Program-made: the position numbers and the translations under genes
From: Clostridia bacterium
Lineage (GTDB): Bacteria > Bacillota > Clostridia > Oscillospirales > CAG-272
NCBI GenBank assembly: GCA_017462035.1
Contig: JAFTRY010000015.1
Span: 1 to 40,337 of the forward strand
Direction of reading: 5' to 3'
Length of the DNA: 40,337 nt
The notes under the pieces: generated by a model
What the model saw: the letters and a program-made list of their open reading frames with translations, nothing else
Told to the model about the DNA's origin: nothing
The model's database searches: none
In this document: one piece after another, positions 7,976 to 16,387 of the stretch
Position numbering within the stretch: position 1 is the stretch's first letter
Layout of the letters: each line of letters begins with the position of its first letter

Positions 7976-8950
7976 ATGATCGAGATTGAAAAGCCCAATA
8001 TAACAACGGTTGATCTAAATGAGGATGGAACCGTCGGTAAGTTTATCGTAGAGCCTCTGGAACGCGGTTTTGGTATTACCCTCGGCAACTCTCTGCGCAG
8101 AATTATGCTCAGCTCGTTGCCCGGCTATGCTGTGACCAGCATCAAAATCGACGGTGTTCTCCATGAGTTCTCTACCATTCCCGGTGTTACCGAGGATGTA
8201 ACCGAAATCGTTCTGAACGTTAAGGGAATTATTGCAAAGCTTCACGGAAACGCTCCCAAAACTGTCGTTATCGATGTGATTGGCGAGCAGGAAGTGACTG
8301 CGGGTGATATTAAGGTGGATTCGGATATTGAAATTTTGAATCCTGCCCATCACATTTGCACTGTGGGCGAAAACGACAGATTCTACATGGAGTTGACGTT
8401 TGATCACGGCAGAGGATACGTATCTCAGGATCGCAACAAGCAGTTGGATGCTCAGATGCGCGGTTCCAATATTTCCGCTCCCATCGGAACGATCTTTACC
8501 GATTCGATTTACACTCCCGTCTATAACGTTCGCTACAACGTGGAGAATACCCGTGTTGGGAACATTACAGACTTTGACAAGCTGTTGCTTGAGGTGGAGA
8601 CTAACGGTACTATTACCGCAAAAGAAGCGATTTCCTTCGGCGCCAAGATTCTCAACGAGCATCTCAACTTGTTTGTTGATTTGTCCGATGAAGCAAGAAA
8701 CGTTGAAATCCTTGTGGAAAGAGAAGAGACCAAAAAGGAAAAGGTTCTTGAGATGACCATTGAGGAGCTTGACATGTCTGTCCGTAGCTTCAACTGCTTG
8801 AAGCGCGCAGGCATTGATACCGTGGAAGATTTGACGAACCGTACCGAGGAGGACATGATCAAGGTCCGTAACCTCGGAAAGAAATCGCTGGAAGAAGTGA
8901 TTCAGAAACTGCACTCTTTGGGTCTGGAGCTTCGCAAAGAAGAAGACTGA
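7976..8950 (+). CDS. rpoA: RNA polymerase alpha subunit
   Basis: The 324-aa protein has the alpha N-terminal dimerisation domain ([26 protein letters not shown], about 23-48) and the C-terminal domain with two helix-hairpin-helix segments ([38 protein letters not shown]) that binds UP elements and activators. Length is close to the usual 314-330 aa. AGGAGGG at 7959-7965 is 10 bases from ATG 7976. Confidence 0.97.
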   Translation: MIEIEKPNITTVDLNEDGTVGKFIVEPLERGFGITLGNSLRRIMLSSLPGYAVTSIKIDGVLHEFSTIPGVTEDVTEIVLNVKGIIAKLHGNAPKTVVIDVIGEQEVTAGDIKVDSDIEILNPAHHICTVGENDRFYMELTFDHGRGYVSQDRNKQLDAQMRGSNISAPIGTIFTDSIYTPVYNVRYNVENTRVGNITDFDKLLLEVETNGTITAKEAISFGAKILNEHLNLFVDLSDEARNVEILVEREETKKEKVLEMTIEELDMSVRSFNCLKRAGIDTVEDLTNRTEEDMIKVRNLGKKSLEEVIQKLHSLGLELRKEED

Positions 8951-8996
8951 TGAGTGCGAGCGCTTAGTTTGAAATACGACAAAGGAGGGAAATATA

Positions 8997-9413
8997 ATGC
9001 CCGGAACTAGAAAACTCGGCAGACCTACCGCGCACAGAAACGCAATGCTTCGCGGTATGGTGACTTTGCTGCTGGAGAACGGACAGGTTGAGACGACTCT
9101 CACCAGAGCGAAAGAAGTTCGTTCCATCGCTGAGAAAATGATTACTCTTGGCAAGAAGAATACTCTTGCTTCTCGCCGTGCCGCTTTGGCATACATTACG
9201 AAGGAGGACGTTGTAACCAAGGTGTTCAACGAGCTGGCTCCTCTGTATGCTGAGAGAAACGGTGGATACACCCAGATCTTTAAGCTGGGTCCCCGTCGCG
9301 GAGACGGAGCTGAAATGGCTATTGTAAAGCTGATCGATTACGTAAAGCCTGAGGCAAAGGACGCGAAGAAGGAAAAAAAAGAGAAGAAGGCTGACAAGAA
9401 GGACGCTGAGTAA
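8997..9413 (+). CDS. rplQ: 50S ribosomal protein L17
   Basis: This 138-aa protein starts [26 protein letters not shown], the L17 signature, and includes [22 protein letters not shown]. After the core, about 20 residues form a lysine-rich, charged tail ([19 protein letters not shown]), a common extension in this family. L17 lines the polypeptide exit tunnel region. It is the last gene of the operon; the terminator follows 14 bases later. Confidence 0.97.
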   Translation: MPGTRKLGRPTAHRNAMLRGMVTLLLENGQVETTLTRAKEVRSIAEKMITLGKKNTLASRRAALAYITKEDVVTKVFNELAPLYAERNGGYTQIFKLGPRRGDGAEMAIVKLIDYVKPEAKDAKKEKKEKKADKKDAE

Positions 9414-9427
9414 TCTTTCATGCCAAT

Positions 9428-9467
9428 AAAAGAACGGCGTGTCTCGAAAGAGACACGCCGTTCTTTT
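9428..9467. terminator. Bidirectional intrinsic terminator between rplQ and the flotillin gene
   Basis: A perfect 18-bp stem (9428-9445 with 9450-9467) with GAAA tetraloop, flanked by AAAA on the left and TTTT on the right, so it can end transcription from both strands. It closes the ribosomal operon on the plus strand and the DUF1836-nfeD-flotillin operon on the minus strand. Confidence 0.93.
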
Positions 9468-9474
9468 GTTGCAA

Positions 9475-10878
9475 TTACGCGTTTTGCGTGGGAGTATCCT
9501 TGGGTGTTTCCGCTGTTGCTTCCGCTTTTGTGCCTAAGAGAGTAGGGAGCTGCATCCCTGCCATGGAGAATACTTCATCCAGAGGGGGAACCGATTTCAT
9601 CATACCGGAAATGAAGTTTGCCGTGGAGGTCTTTCCGTCTGCGTTCTGTCCGCCGTCCCATACGGTGACCTTATCGATCTTGATGTTCTTAACGGCATCA
9701 ACCTGGACGCGCATCAGCTCTTCCAGCTTATCGGCAATGAGCAATCTCAAAGCGGCATCGGCATCTCCGCCGGCAGACTGAACGATCTCGGCAAAACCGG
9801 CAGCCTGTTTCTTGAGCATTTCTTCCATACCGCGTGCTTCCGCCTCCATCTTGGCGTAGATCGCGTCTGCTTCACCCTTCGCTTTTCTGCGGATCTGCTC
9901 AGCGGCAGCCTCGGCTTCCAGCTCCATTTCCTTTTTCTTTGCCTCGGCGCGAACGATGATGTCCGCTTCCAGGGTTGCCTGCTCTTTATTGCGTCTCGCC
10001 TCTTCCGCAGCCTGTTCAGCGGCATAGGATTCTTCCAGAGCCTTTGCGGCTTGGATCTTTTCAGCGGTGGTTGCGATCTTCAGAGCCTCTGCCTCTTTTT
10101 CCTTCAGGGCGGCATCGGACATAGCGATCTTCATCTTTGCCTCATTTTCACCCTGAATTGCTACCGACTCCGCTTCGGCTACCTTAATTCTTTGCTCCAT
10201 CTTCGCGTTTGCCTCACCGATGGAACCCTCGCGGTCCTGCTCAGCAACGCTCTTCTTGGCATCGTTGATTGCCTTTGCGGCGGCTTCCTTACCAAGTGCC
10301 ACAATGTAGCCCGATTCGTCGCTGATATCGGTGACGTTTACGTTGATCAGACGCAGACCGATCTTTTTCAGCTCGGTTTCCACGTTGTTGCTTACCGCGG
10401 TAAGGAACTTATCACGGTCCGTATTGATTTCCTCGATGTCCATGGTTGCGATGATCAGACGAAGCTGACCGAAGATAATATCCTTGGAGAGCTCTTGGAT
10501 CTCGGAGAGCTGAAGACCTAACAGGCGTTCTGCCGCGTTTTGCATGACACCTGCCTCGGTAGAGATACCTACGGTAAATCTGGAGGGAACATCAATTCGG
10601 ATGTTCTGGCGGGACAATGCGTTCTTGAGGTCAACCTGAATGGAGATGGGGGTCAAGTCCAGGTACGCGTAGGACTGGAAGATCGGAATGACGAACTCCG
10701 CGCCGCCGTGGATACACTTGGCACTGCGGTTGGTTCCGTCTTTGTTTTTACCGATGGATCCATAGACCACCATGATCTTATCGGAGGGGCATTTCTTGTA
10801 TCTGGAGCAGATCCAGGCAATGAATGACACCACCACAAGAGCGACGGCACAAATGAGAATGATAACTTGGGGTTGCAT
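9475..10878 (-). CDS. floT: Flotillin-like membrane scaffold protein (FloT/YuaG family)
   Basis: This 467-aa protein has one N-terminal membrane segment (about 4-24), an SPFH/band-7 domain (about 30-200, including FVIPIFQSYAYLDLTPISIQ), then a long Ala/Glu/Lys-rich coiled coil (about 200-375) and a C-terminal domain ending in a loose tail. Flotillins organise membrane microdomains in the plasma membrane. ATG 10878 is chosen: GGAGG at 10887-10891 is 8 bases upstream. An earlier in-frame ATG at 10893 overlaps that ribosome site. nfeD lies directly upstream, the classic partner gene. Confidence 0.9.
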   Translation of the reverse strand: MQPQVIILICAVALVVVSFIAWICSRYKKCPSDKIMVVYGSIGKNKDGTNRSAKCIHGGAEFVIPIFQSYAYLDLTPISIQVDLKNALSRQNIRIDVPSRFTVGISTEAGVMQNAAERLLGLQLSEIQELSKDIIFGQLRLIIATMDIEEINTDRDKFLTAVSNNVETELKKIGLRLINVNVTDISDESGYIVALGKEAAAKAINDAKKSVAEQDREGSIGEANAKMEQRIKVAEAESVAIQGENEAKMKIAMSDAALKEKEAEALKIATTAEKIQAAKALEESYAAEQAAEEARRNKEQATLEADIIVRAEAKKKEMELEAEAAAEQIRRKAKGEADAIYAKMEAEARGMEEMLKKQAAGFAEIVQSAGGDADAALRLLIADKLEELMRVQVDAVKNIKIDKVTVWDGGQNADGKTSTANFISGMMKSVPPLDEVFSMAGMQLPTLLGTKAEATAETPKDTPTQNA

Positions 10879-10899
10879 ATGAATTTCCTCCATTTATAA

Positions 10900-11544
10900 T
10901 TATTTTCTTTTTACAACAAGAGTGGTTTGACCGCTGACACCGATGACCACGATTTCACAGCCGGTTGGAATCGGCTCGGTTTCGTCGGTAACGGCATCCC
11001 GCTCCACGTAGGAGCCTTGGAGCATAAGATGAACCTTACCTTCCCCTGTGCGGTATGCGGGGATCGTAAGCTGAACACGTCCGGAGGTTCCGATGGCATT
11101 TCTGTTATCGGTGTTTCCGTCGCTTCTCAGCCTCATGACGGCACGGAGCAGGACTGCCAGCGTGATCATCATTGCCAAGCCACTGAGGAAGGCTATGGGA
11201 ATGGTGAGCCAAAGAGAAGCTCCGGTCGCGCCCATTGCCACGCCGACCCAGCCAAAGACCACGAAAAAGGCAATAATTCCGCGGAAGGTGAGGATCCGGA
11301 GTCCGTCCCATCCATGGGGATCGGGGTCTTCGGTTGCCAATTCTTCACCGAAGACACCGTCACCGGGGTCCGCGTCGGGTCCATCGGGAGCGGCATCGCC
11401 GCCTATGCCATCCAAGCCGTCGGCATCGTCGCCGATTCCCAGGAAAAGGAGAATGGTCTGGATGACCAAGATCAAGGTAGAGGGAATGGCAATACAGTAA
11501 AAGACCTGTACAGCCATACTGAGAGAATTCCACCAAGCAAGCAT
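10900..11544 (-). CDS. NfeD-like membrane protein
   Basis: The 214-aa protein has an N-terminal membrane segment (about 10-37), an acidic Gly/Asp-rich linker (about 38-68), two or more membrane segments (about 85-135) and a C-terminal beta domain (about 145-214) resembling the NfeD OB fold (GTSGRVQLTIPAYRTGEGKV, then TGCEIVVIGV). NfeD proteins accompany flotillins, as in B. subtilis yuaF-yuaG. AAGGAAA lies about 7 bases before ATG 11544. The frame is open to 11724, but upstream residues look random and the membrane protein starts naturally at MLAWWNSL. Confidence 0.85.
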   Translation of the reverse strand: MLAWWNSLSMAVQVFYCIAIPSTLILVIQTILLFLGIGDDADGLDGIGGDAAPDGPDADPGDGVFGEELATEDPDPHGWDGLRILTFRGIIAFFVVFGWVGVAMGATGASLWLTIPIAFLSGLAMMITLAVLLRAVMRLRSDGNTDNRNAIGTSGRVQLTIPAYRTGEGKVHLMLQGSYVERDAVTDETEPIPTGCEIVVIGVSGQTTLVVKRK

Positions 11545-11596
11545 ATGTTTGTTTCCTTTCTGAATATTCTTTGATTCCGATTGGTCTGAGTTGCGG

Positions 11597-12151
11597 CTAC
11601 TCCAGGGTAGCCAGGATCTCTTCCGCTGAACGGCGGAGTCCCGCAGAGGCGTGGGCGTAAAACATGACCTGTAGCAGGCGCACCAGCTGAGACCGGGCAT
11701 TGGGAGAGTGCTCCTCAAAGTCATTTGCCGCCGATTCAGCCGCCGATTGAACCGATTGGGGCTCGGTGGTGTGCAGCTTATGATCGGACAGGAGGTCTAC
11801 GTAGCGGTGATAGAGCTCCTCGTCACTGATCAGATCGTCGCTTCGATCCGCCGTGCCTCTTCCAATAATGTGGATCAGATTGCAGATCTTCTCGATCTGT
11901 AGGGTCTCTCGCAGCATATTGATGATCACAATGCGCGCGAATTGTTGGCGGGAATACATTCGTTTGGAGGGGGAAGAAACGAATCCTCGCTTGACCCAGT
12001 TTTGAATCAGATAGGGCTCAAGTCCGGTCATGATGGAAACCTGGGACAGAGTAATTCCTCCGGCGGCGAACACGCCGTCAAACAGTTGCCGAGAGCATCT
12101 TTTTTCCAGGGAGCTGACTTCAACGGTTGTTCCCGGGAATGTGGTTGCCAT
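11597..12151 (-). CDS. DUF1836 family protein, probable helix-turn-helix regulator
   Basis: This 184-aa protein looks like the DUF1836 family: GITLSQVSIMTGLEPYLIQNWVKRGFV (about 32-59) resembles a MerR-like helix-turn-helix, followed by YSRQQFARIVIINMLRETLQIEKICNLIHI and the DEELYHRYVDLL segment. Function is not established; DNA binding is inferred. AGGAGG is 8 bases before ATG 12151. It is the first gene of the operon, 52 bases before nfeD, behind a perfect consensus promoter. Confidence 0.75.
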   Translation of the reverse strand: MATTFPGTTVEVSSLEKRCSRQLFDGVFAAGGITLSQVSIMTGLEPYLIQNWVKRGFVSSPSKRMYSRQQFARIVIINMLRETLQIEKICNLIHIIGRGTADRSDDLISDEELYHRYVDLLSDHKLHTTEPQSVQSAAESAANDFEEHSPNARSQLVRLLQVMFYAHASAGLRRSAEEILATLE

Positions 12152-12188
12152 TCGTACACCTCCTTCTGTTGCTGAATCTTACGCTATA

Positions 12189-12217
12189 ATTATATCACAC
12201 GGTCATATGACTGTCAA
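12189..12217 (-). promoter_or_regulatory. Consensus sigma-A promoter for DUF1836-nfeD-floT
   Basis: On the minus strand TTGACA (12212-12217) and TATAAT (12189-12194) are both perfect, with a 17-base spacer. The predicted start is about 30 bases upstream of the DUF1836 ATG. The spacer contains CATATG and no evident operator. Confidence 0.9.
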
Positions 12218-12393
12218 TGGGGTCTGCCTGATTTTTTCTCGATTCTCTCTTTTGCACAGATTGAATTTTTTGTTTTTGGATATTTTTAACAATTACAGAG
12301 AGACGGATCAAGCTAGAACACCATGATTTTGGAGCTTCTTGGAGAAGTTGGAAGAAAAAATTGAAAAAAAACAAGAAAATTTTCATTTAGGTC

Positions 12394-12421
12394 TTGAAAT
12401 TCTGAATAAATATGATAAAAT
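12394..12421 (+). promoter_or_regulatory. Probable promoter for ferredoxin
   Basis: TTGAAA (12394-12399), 16-base spacer, TAAAAT (12416-12421). The predicted start is about 45 bases before the ferredoxin ATG. An alternative is TATACATTATAC just downstream, without a good -35. Confidence 0.6.
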
Positions 12422-12472
12422 AGAAGGTGGTATACATTATACTAACATTATCAAATTTGGAGGTATGTGATC

Positions 12473-12643
12473 ATGGCATACAAGATTTCCGATACCTGCA
12501 TCGCTTGCGGTGCATGTGCAGAGGCTTGCCCTGTTGGAGCAATCAAGGAGGGTGACTGCAAATACGAAATTAACGCAGATGAGTGCATTGAATGCGGTGC
12601 TTGCGCAGATGCTTGCCCCGTTTCCGCTCCCGTTGCTGAGTAA
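12473..12643 (+). CDS. 2[4Fe-4S] ferredoxin, bacterial type
   Basis: The 56-aa protein has two CxxCxxCxxxCP motifs: CIACGACAEACP (starting at C9) and CIECGACADACP (starting at C38). This is the small clostridial electron carrier that links pyruvate:ferredoxin oxidoreductase, hydrogenases and similar enzymes in the cytosol. GGAGG at 12459-12463 is 9 bases before the ATG. An ATG at 12464 is followed directly by TGA and is not the start. It is a single-gene unit with its own promoter and hairpin terminator. Confidence 0.95.
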   Translation: MAYKISDTCIACGACAEACPVGAIKEGDCKYEINADECIECGACADACPVSAPVAE

Positions 12644-12671
12644 TTTCGAGCTATCCTACATATAGGATTCG

Positions 12672-12710
12672 ACAGATGGGCTGGTGTGTCTTGCACATCA
12701 GCCCATCTGT
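12672..12710 (+). terminator. Hairpin terminator after ferredoxin
   Basis: A 17-bp stem (12672-12688 with 12694-12710, one G-U pair, loop TCTTG). The downstream T-run is weak (GTTATC), so termination may be incomplete. Confidence 0.65.
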
Positions 12711-12744
12711 GTTATCATGCCGATGAAAGAGAGGGGGGAGTGAC

Positions 12745-13515
12745 GTGCCGATCCTGCAAGAGGGAGAACGGTTGGATCAGGTGAACGAGGACATACGTCT
12801 GATCAGCAAGACCAGAGGGCTGACCTTTGGGACGGATGCTTTTTTGCTTGCCTCTTTTGTGCGTCCCGCACCGCGGGGCGTTGCCGTGGAGCTGGGTACC
12901 GGTACCGGTATCATTTCACTGCTGTGCGCGGCGAGGGGACGGTTTGCTCGAATTCACGCCTTGGAGATCCAGGAGGATTTCGCCACGTTGGCGGCTCGGA
13001 ACGTGATCCTGAACGGTATGACGGATCGAGTATTGGTGCGGCACTGTGATCTCAGGGAGGTATCCTCGGAGAATTTTGGGGGAGAAGCGGAGGCGGTTTT
13101 TGCCAACCCGCCCTATATGCGTACCGACAGCGGTAAGCGGAATGATTCTGAATGGAAGTACATTGCAAGGCACGAGGTTTGCGGTACCGTGGAGGATTTC
13201 TGCTCCTGTGCCTGGCGTTTGCTGAAGCATGGCGGGAAATTTTACTGTGTGTGGCGTCCAGACCGTTTGTCTGAGCTGATGGCATCGCTGACACGGAATC
13301 GCTTGGAGCCGAAGCAGATGGTATTTGTTCACGGGGATCCCGGAGCAGAGCCCTCTATGGTTTTGATCAGCGCCACCAAGGGAGGTGCGCCTGGCATGAG
13401 GATCCTGCCGCCCCTTTTCTTACACGACCAAGCGGGTGATGGCGGCGGGGCGAGACCCTTGAGCGAGCGTGCCGCAAGGATTTACGACACCATGAATTTT
13501 CACGGAGCACCGTAG
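12745..13515 (+). CDS. tRNA1(Val) A37 N6-methyltransferase-like (TrmN6/YfiC family)
   Basis: This 256-aa class I SAM methyltransferase has motif I ELGTGTG (49-55) and the catalytic NPPY (121-124) of amino-group N6 methyltransferases. The opening region DQVNEDIRLISKTRGLTFGTDAFLLA matches the YfiC/TrmN6 type that methylates A37 in tRNA-Val in E. coli. The exact tRNA substrate here is inferred. The start is GTG 12745, 4 bases after a strong GAGGGGGGAG; no ATG fits. It precedes a TtcA-like tRNA thiolase by 46 bases, suggesting a small tRNA-modification unit. Confidence 0.85.
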   Translation: MPILQEGERLDQVNEDIRLISKTRGLTFGTDAFLLASFVRPAPRGVAVELGTGTGIISLLCAARGRFARIHALEIQEDFATLAARNVILNGMTDRVLVRHCDLREVSSENFGGEAEAVFANPPYMRTDSGKRNDSEWKYIARHEVCGTVEDFCSCAWRLLKHGGKFYCVWRPDRLSELMASLTRNRLEPKQMVFVHGDPGAEPSMVLISATKGGAPGMRILPPLFLHDQAGDGGGARPLSERAARIYDTMNFHGAP

Positions 13516-13561
13516 GAGAACCTATGCGGCGGCTTCCAATCTATATAACAAGGAAGAAACG

Positions 13562-14350
13562 ATGGAACAGATGAAACGAGTGCTTAGCTTTGTTCGCCGA
13601 GCCGTGGACGACTACGACATGATTCGAGAGGGGGACCGGGTGGCGGTTGGTGTTTCCGCCGGCAAGGATTCTCTCACTCTTTTATGCGCGCTGGCGGAGC
13701 TGAGAAGATTTTACCCCAAGAAATTTGAGCTGATCGCCATTACGGTGGACATGGGCTTTGAGGGAACCGATTTTGGGGAGATACAGAAGCTTTGTGATTC
13801 CCTGGACGTGCCCTATCACATCATTCCTACCCAGATCTCTCAGGTGATTTTTGAGGTACGGAAGGAGAAAAATCCCTGTTCTCTTTGCGCAAAAATGCGC
13901 CGAGGGGCTCTTTACGGCGGTGCCAAGAAGCTGGGGTGCACGTCGGTGGCACTCGGTCACCATTTTGACGACGTGGTGGAGACCTTTATGCTGAATCTCT
14001 TTTACGAGGGGCGTATTGGCTGCTTCCAGCCCGTCACCTATCTGTCCAACACGGATATTACCATGATCCGTCCTATGATCTACATGCCGGAGAAGGATGT
14101 GCGGTATTTTTCCTCCAAGGTAAATCTGCCTGTGGTGAAGTCCAAGTGTCCCGCGGACGGTGCGACAGAGCGGGAGTCCATGAAGCGGCTGCTTGCTCAG
14201 CTGGAGCGGGAAAACAAGGGTCTACGGTATCGGATCTTCGGTGCCATTCAACGGGGTGAGGTGGACGGCTTCCGCATGATAGGAAAGATGCGGGGAATGA
14301 AGAGCTATGAGGAAGGACCCTCGGAGAAAGAGGAAGAATCGGATATTTGA
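13562..14350 (+). CDS. TtcA-like tRNA 2-thiocytidine synthetase family protein
   Basis: The 262-aa protein has the PP-loop SAGKDS (32-37), a C-x2-C pair (C107, C110) and a further Cys at 197, matching the three-cysteine [4Fe-4S] site of TtcA-type thiolases. TtcA makes s2C32 in tRNA. The PP-loop has Ala in place of the usual second Gly (SGGKDS). In Clostridia the family includes TtcA-like members of unproven substrate, so the exact modification is uncertain. AAGGAAG precedes the ATG, and a terminator follows the stop. Confidence 0.82.
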   Translation: MEQMKRVLSFVRRAVDDYDMIREGDRVAVGVSAGKDSLTLLCALAELRRFYPKKFELIAITVDMGFEGTDFGEIQKLCDSLDVPYHIIPTQISQVIFEVRKEKNPCSLCAKMRRGALYGGAKKLGCTSVALGHHFDDVVETFMLNLFYEGRIGCFQPVTYLSNTDITMIRPMIYMPEKDVRYFSSKVNLPVVKSKCPADGATERESMKRLLAQLERENKGLRYRIFGAIQRGEVDGFRMIGKMRGMKSYEEGPSEKEEESDI

Positions 14351-14383
14351 GAGGAGGAGAGGAATCTTCCTCTCTTCTTTTTT
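14351..14383 (+). terminator. Intrinsic terminator after ttcA-like gene
   Basis: An 11-bp A/G-rich stem (GAGGAGAGGAA with TTCCTCTCTTC, one G-U pair), very short loop, then TTTTTT (14378-14383). Confidence 0.75.
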
Positions 14384-14403
14384 GAGAAAAATTTGAATCC
14401 CTC

Positions 14404-14432
14404 TTGTAATGAGAGGGAATTTCTGCTATAAT
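14404..14432 (+). promoter_or_regulatory. Probable sigma-A promoter for nagA-metG
   Basis: TTGTAA (14404-14409), 17-base spacer, TATAAT (14427-14432). The -10 is perfect and the -35 differs at two positions. Start predicted about 33 bases before the nagA ATG. Confidence 0.7.
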
Positions 14433-14472
14433 AATATGAGATGTTGGGGTTGACCGGAAAGGAGGAGAGAGG

Positions 14473-15615
14473 ATGCTGATTACAGGCGCGAATATTTATC
14501 GGAATGACAGCCGTACCTTTCTGCGCGGTTCTCTTCGGATCGGGAATGGCAGAATTCTGGAGGTGGGAGAGTACCTTACGCCCGGGGAGGAAGAAGAAGT
14601 CCGCGACCTTGGCGGTGCTTTTGTGTTTCCCGGTCTTGTGGACGCTCACACCCACGGCAGAGCCGGCTTTGACTTCGGCTCCTGTTCTCCCGACGCTTAC
14701 GGCGTGATGGCTTTGGACTACGCAAGGCACGGAGTGACCACGGTGATGCCCACCTTGGCTTCCTCTACCCTTGCTCAGATGGTGAGTGCTACCGACTCCA
14801 TCAACCGATTCGTTCCACGGAGCGGAGAAGCGACCTTTTGCGGTGTGCACTGGGAAGGGCGGTTCCTCAATCCCGAAAAAAAAGGCGCGCACGCGCCGGA
14901 ATTATTGGCACCCCTGCTGGCTTCTGATCTGGAGCAGGAGGTCTTCCGAATGTGTGGCTCTTTGCACATCTCCGCCGCCTACGAGCTGGACAGCGACGGA
15001 AGCTTTATGAGAAAGGCTCGTGAGCTTGGCGCTACCTTAGGCTTGGGACATACCAACGCTACCTACGAGGAGGCAAAGCTTGCCGAGGCGAGGGGACTTT
15101 CCTCTTACACCCATGTATTCAACTGCATGCCGCCCTTACATCATCGGAACGGAGGCGCGGTATGTGCCGCTCTTGAGGGCAACTGTATCGCGGAGCTGAT
15201 CTGCGACGGAATCCACGTATCTCCCGAGATGGTTCGTCTGGTATATCGGGCGAAGGGAAGCGGAGGCGTGAGTCTCATCTCCGATTCTATGGAGGCTACC
15301 GGGTGCCCGGATGGAGCCTACTCCATCGCGGGAAATCCTGTAAGCGTGGAGAAGGGAATTGCCAGGACCCCAGAGGGTGCTTTGGCGGGCAGTACGCTGA
15401 CCCTATGTGAGGCGGTGAACCGTTTGGTGGAATATGCGGATATTTCTCTTGCGGATGCCATTGTGTGTGCCACTGAGACCCCGGCGAAGCAGGTAGGCAT
15501 ATTTGAAAGCTGTGGTTCTCTGGATGCGGGAAAGCGGGCAGATCTGATCGTGTCCTCTAATCGAGATCGCCTGGTGATTCATCGTGTGATGGTGCGAGGC
15601 GAGTGGATGAAATGA
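14473..15615 (+). CDS. nagA: N-acetylglucosamine-6-phosphate deacetylase
   Basis: This 380-aa amidohydrolase converts GlcNAc-6-P to GlcN-6-P and acetate, for amino-sugar use and wall recycling. Metal and catalytic residues are visible: HTH (59-61), E128 in HWEGRF, H193 in LGHTNAT, H214 in THVFNCMPPLHHRNGG, and the catalytic D271 in SDSMEATG. Position 130 is Arg where most NagA proteins have Pro (HxEGPF). AAAGGAGGAGAGG precedes the ATG. No nagB is adjacent; the next gene is a membrane protein. Confidence 0.93.
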   Translation: MLITGANIYRNDSRTFLRGSLRIGNGRILEVGEYLTPGEEEEVRDLGGAFVFPGLVDAHTHGRAGFDFGSCSPDAYGVMALDYARHGVTTVMPTLASSTLAQMVSATDSINRFVPRSGEATFCGVHWEGRFLNPEKKGAHAPELLAPLLASDLEQEVFRMCGSLHISAAYELDSDGSFMRKARELGATLGLGHTNATYEEAKLAEARGLSSYTHVFNCMPPLHHRNGGAVCAALEGNCIAELICDGIHVSPEMVRLVYRAKGSGGVSLISDSMEATGCPDGAYSIAGNPVSVEKGIARTPEGALAGSTLTLCEAVNRLVEYADISLADAIVCATETPAKQVGIFESCGSLDAGKRADLIVSSNRDRLVIHRVMVRGEWMK

Positions 15616-15625
15616 GGGTGTCTAT

Positions 15626-16387
15626 ATGAAAAAAACACTGACGAGCAAGCAAACCGGAAGCTGTCTTGCCGGGCGGAAGGAAGTTCGGGTTCGGTTGGCA
15701 ATTGCTCTTTCCTTGTTGCTTCTTGCCATTCTGCTACCCATGATTATTTCTATCGGTTTGACTTGGATGATATTTGGAAGCGGAGAACAGCTTCCGCCTG
15801 AGCTTGCCGGACGGGAGGATCCCGTCTTTTTGGGCGTTTGGTTGGTCTTGGGAATTTTTCTTACTCTCCCTGCCGTTTCTCTCTTTTATTCTTATACTCG
15901 GTACTGTTATTTACAAGCCAAGGATGCCTGCGGCTATGGAGGAATATTTCGAGCTGGCGGCTATGGAAAGCACTGGATTTTTGGCTTTTTTATATGTTTG
16001 CGCCCTTTGGGATGTGCGGTCATCGTACTGGGAACGGTATTTGTATCGGAGCAGACGCGGTATTTTTTGCATTTGCCTCTTTTGCTTGCCGCCATTGCTT
16101 TGTGCGCACTTTGGATGTGGGGAAGCGGCGGATGGTTCCTTCTCCCCTATGAGATGTGCCGCGGTTCGTCGATCCTTGCCGCTCTTCGAAAGAGCCGCAG
16201 GGTCATGAAGGGAAGGAAGGCTCTTTACGGGCGGTATGTGCTGTCCTTCCTGGGAGACGGACTTCTTTCTCTTGTGACGGTGGGAGTCTGGTTGGTATTC
16301 AACGCTCTTCCCAAATTGAATTTTACTTATTTTGCCCTTGCCGAGGAGCTGGACGGTGAGGGGACACAAAAGGAGACGATATCATGA
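15626..16387 (+). CDS. Multipass membrane protein, possibly DUF975-like
   Basis: The 253-aa protein has about five or six hydrophobic segments (about 24-50, 70-92, 116-138, 146-172, 210-232) and basic N- and internal segments (RKSRRVMKGRKALYGR). The final stretch (LLSLVTVGVWLVFNALPKLNFTYFALAEEL) recalls DUF975-type membrane proteins, but this is a weak resemblance. No catalytic motif is seen and I assign no function. It begins 10 bases after nagA. Its stop overlaps the metG start by 4 bases (ATGA), so it is probably translated together with metG. Confidence 0.8.
   Translation: MKKTLTSKQTGSCLAGRKEVRVRLAIALSLLLLAILLPMIISIGLTWMIFGSGEQLPPELAGREDPVFLGVWLVLGIFLTLPAVSLFYSYTRYCYLQAKDACGYGGIFRAGGYGKHWIFGFFICLRPLGCAVIVLGTVFVSEQTRYFLHLPLLLAAIALCALWMWGSGGWFLLPYEMCRGSSILAALRKSRRVMKGRKALYGRYVLSFLGDGLLSLVTVGVWLVFNALPKLNFTYFALAEELDGEGTQKETIS

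Larger units (their letters stand above)
12152..12472. other. Intergenic region with divergent promoters
   Basis: This 321-base AT-rich region contains no gene I can support. It holds the minus-strand promoter at 12189-12217 and a plus-strand promoter at 12394-12421. The middle part (about 12220-12390) is A/T-rich with no clear motif. Confidence 0.7.

Noticed and set aside
8015..9271. Long minus-strand open frame (418 codons) opposite rpoA and rplQ
   Set aside because: Antisense shadow of certain genes, with no ribosome site or family resemblance. The same holds for 21278-22396 opposite the EF-G-2-like gene.
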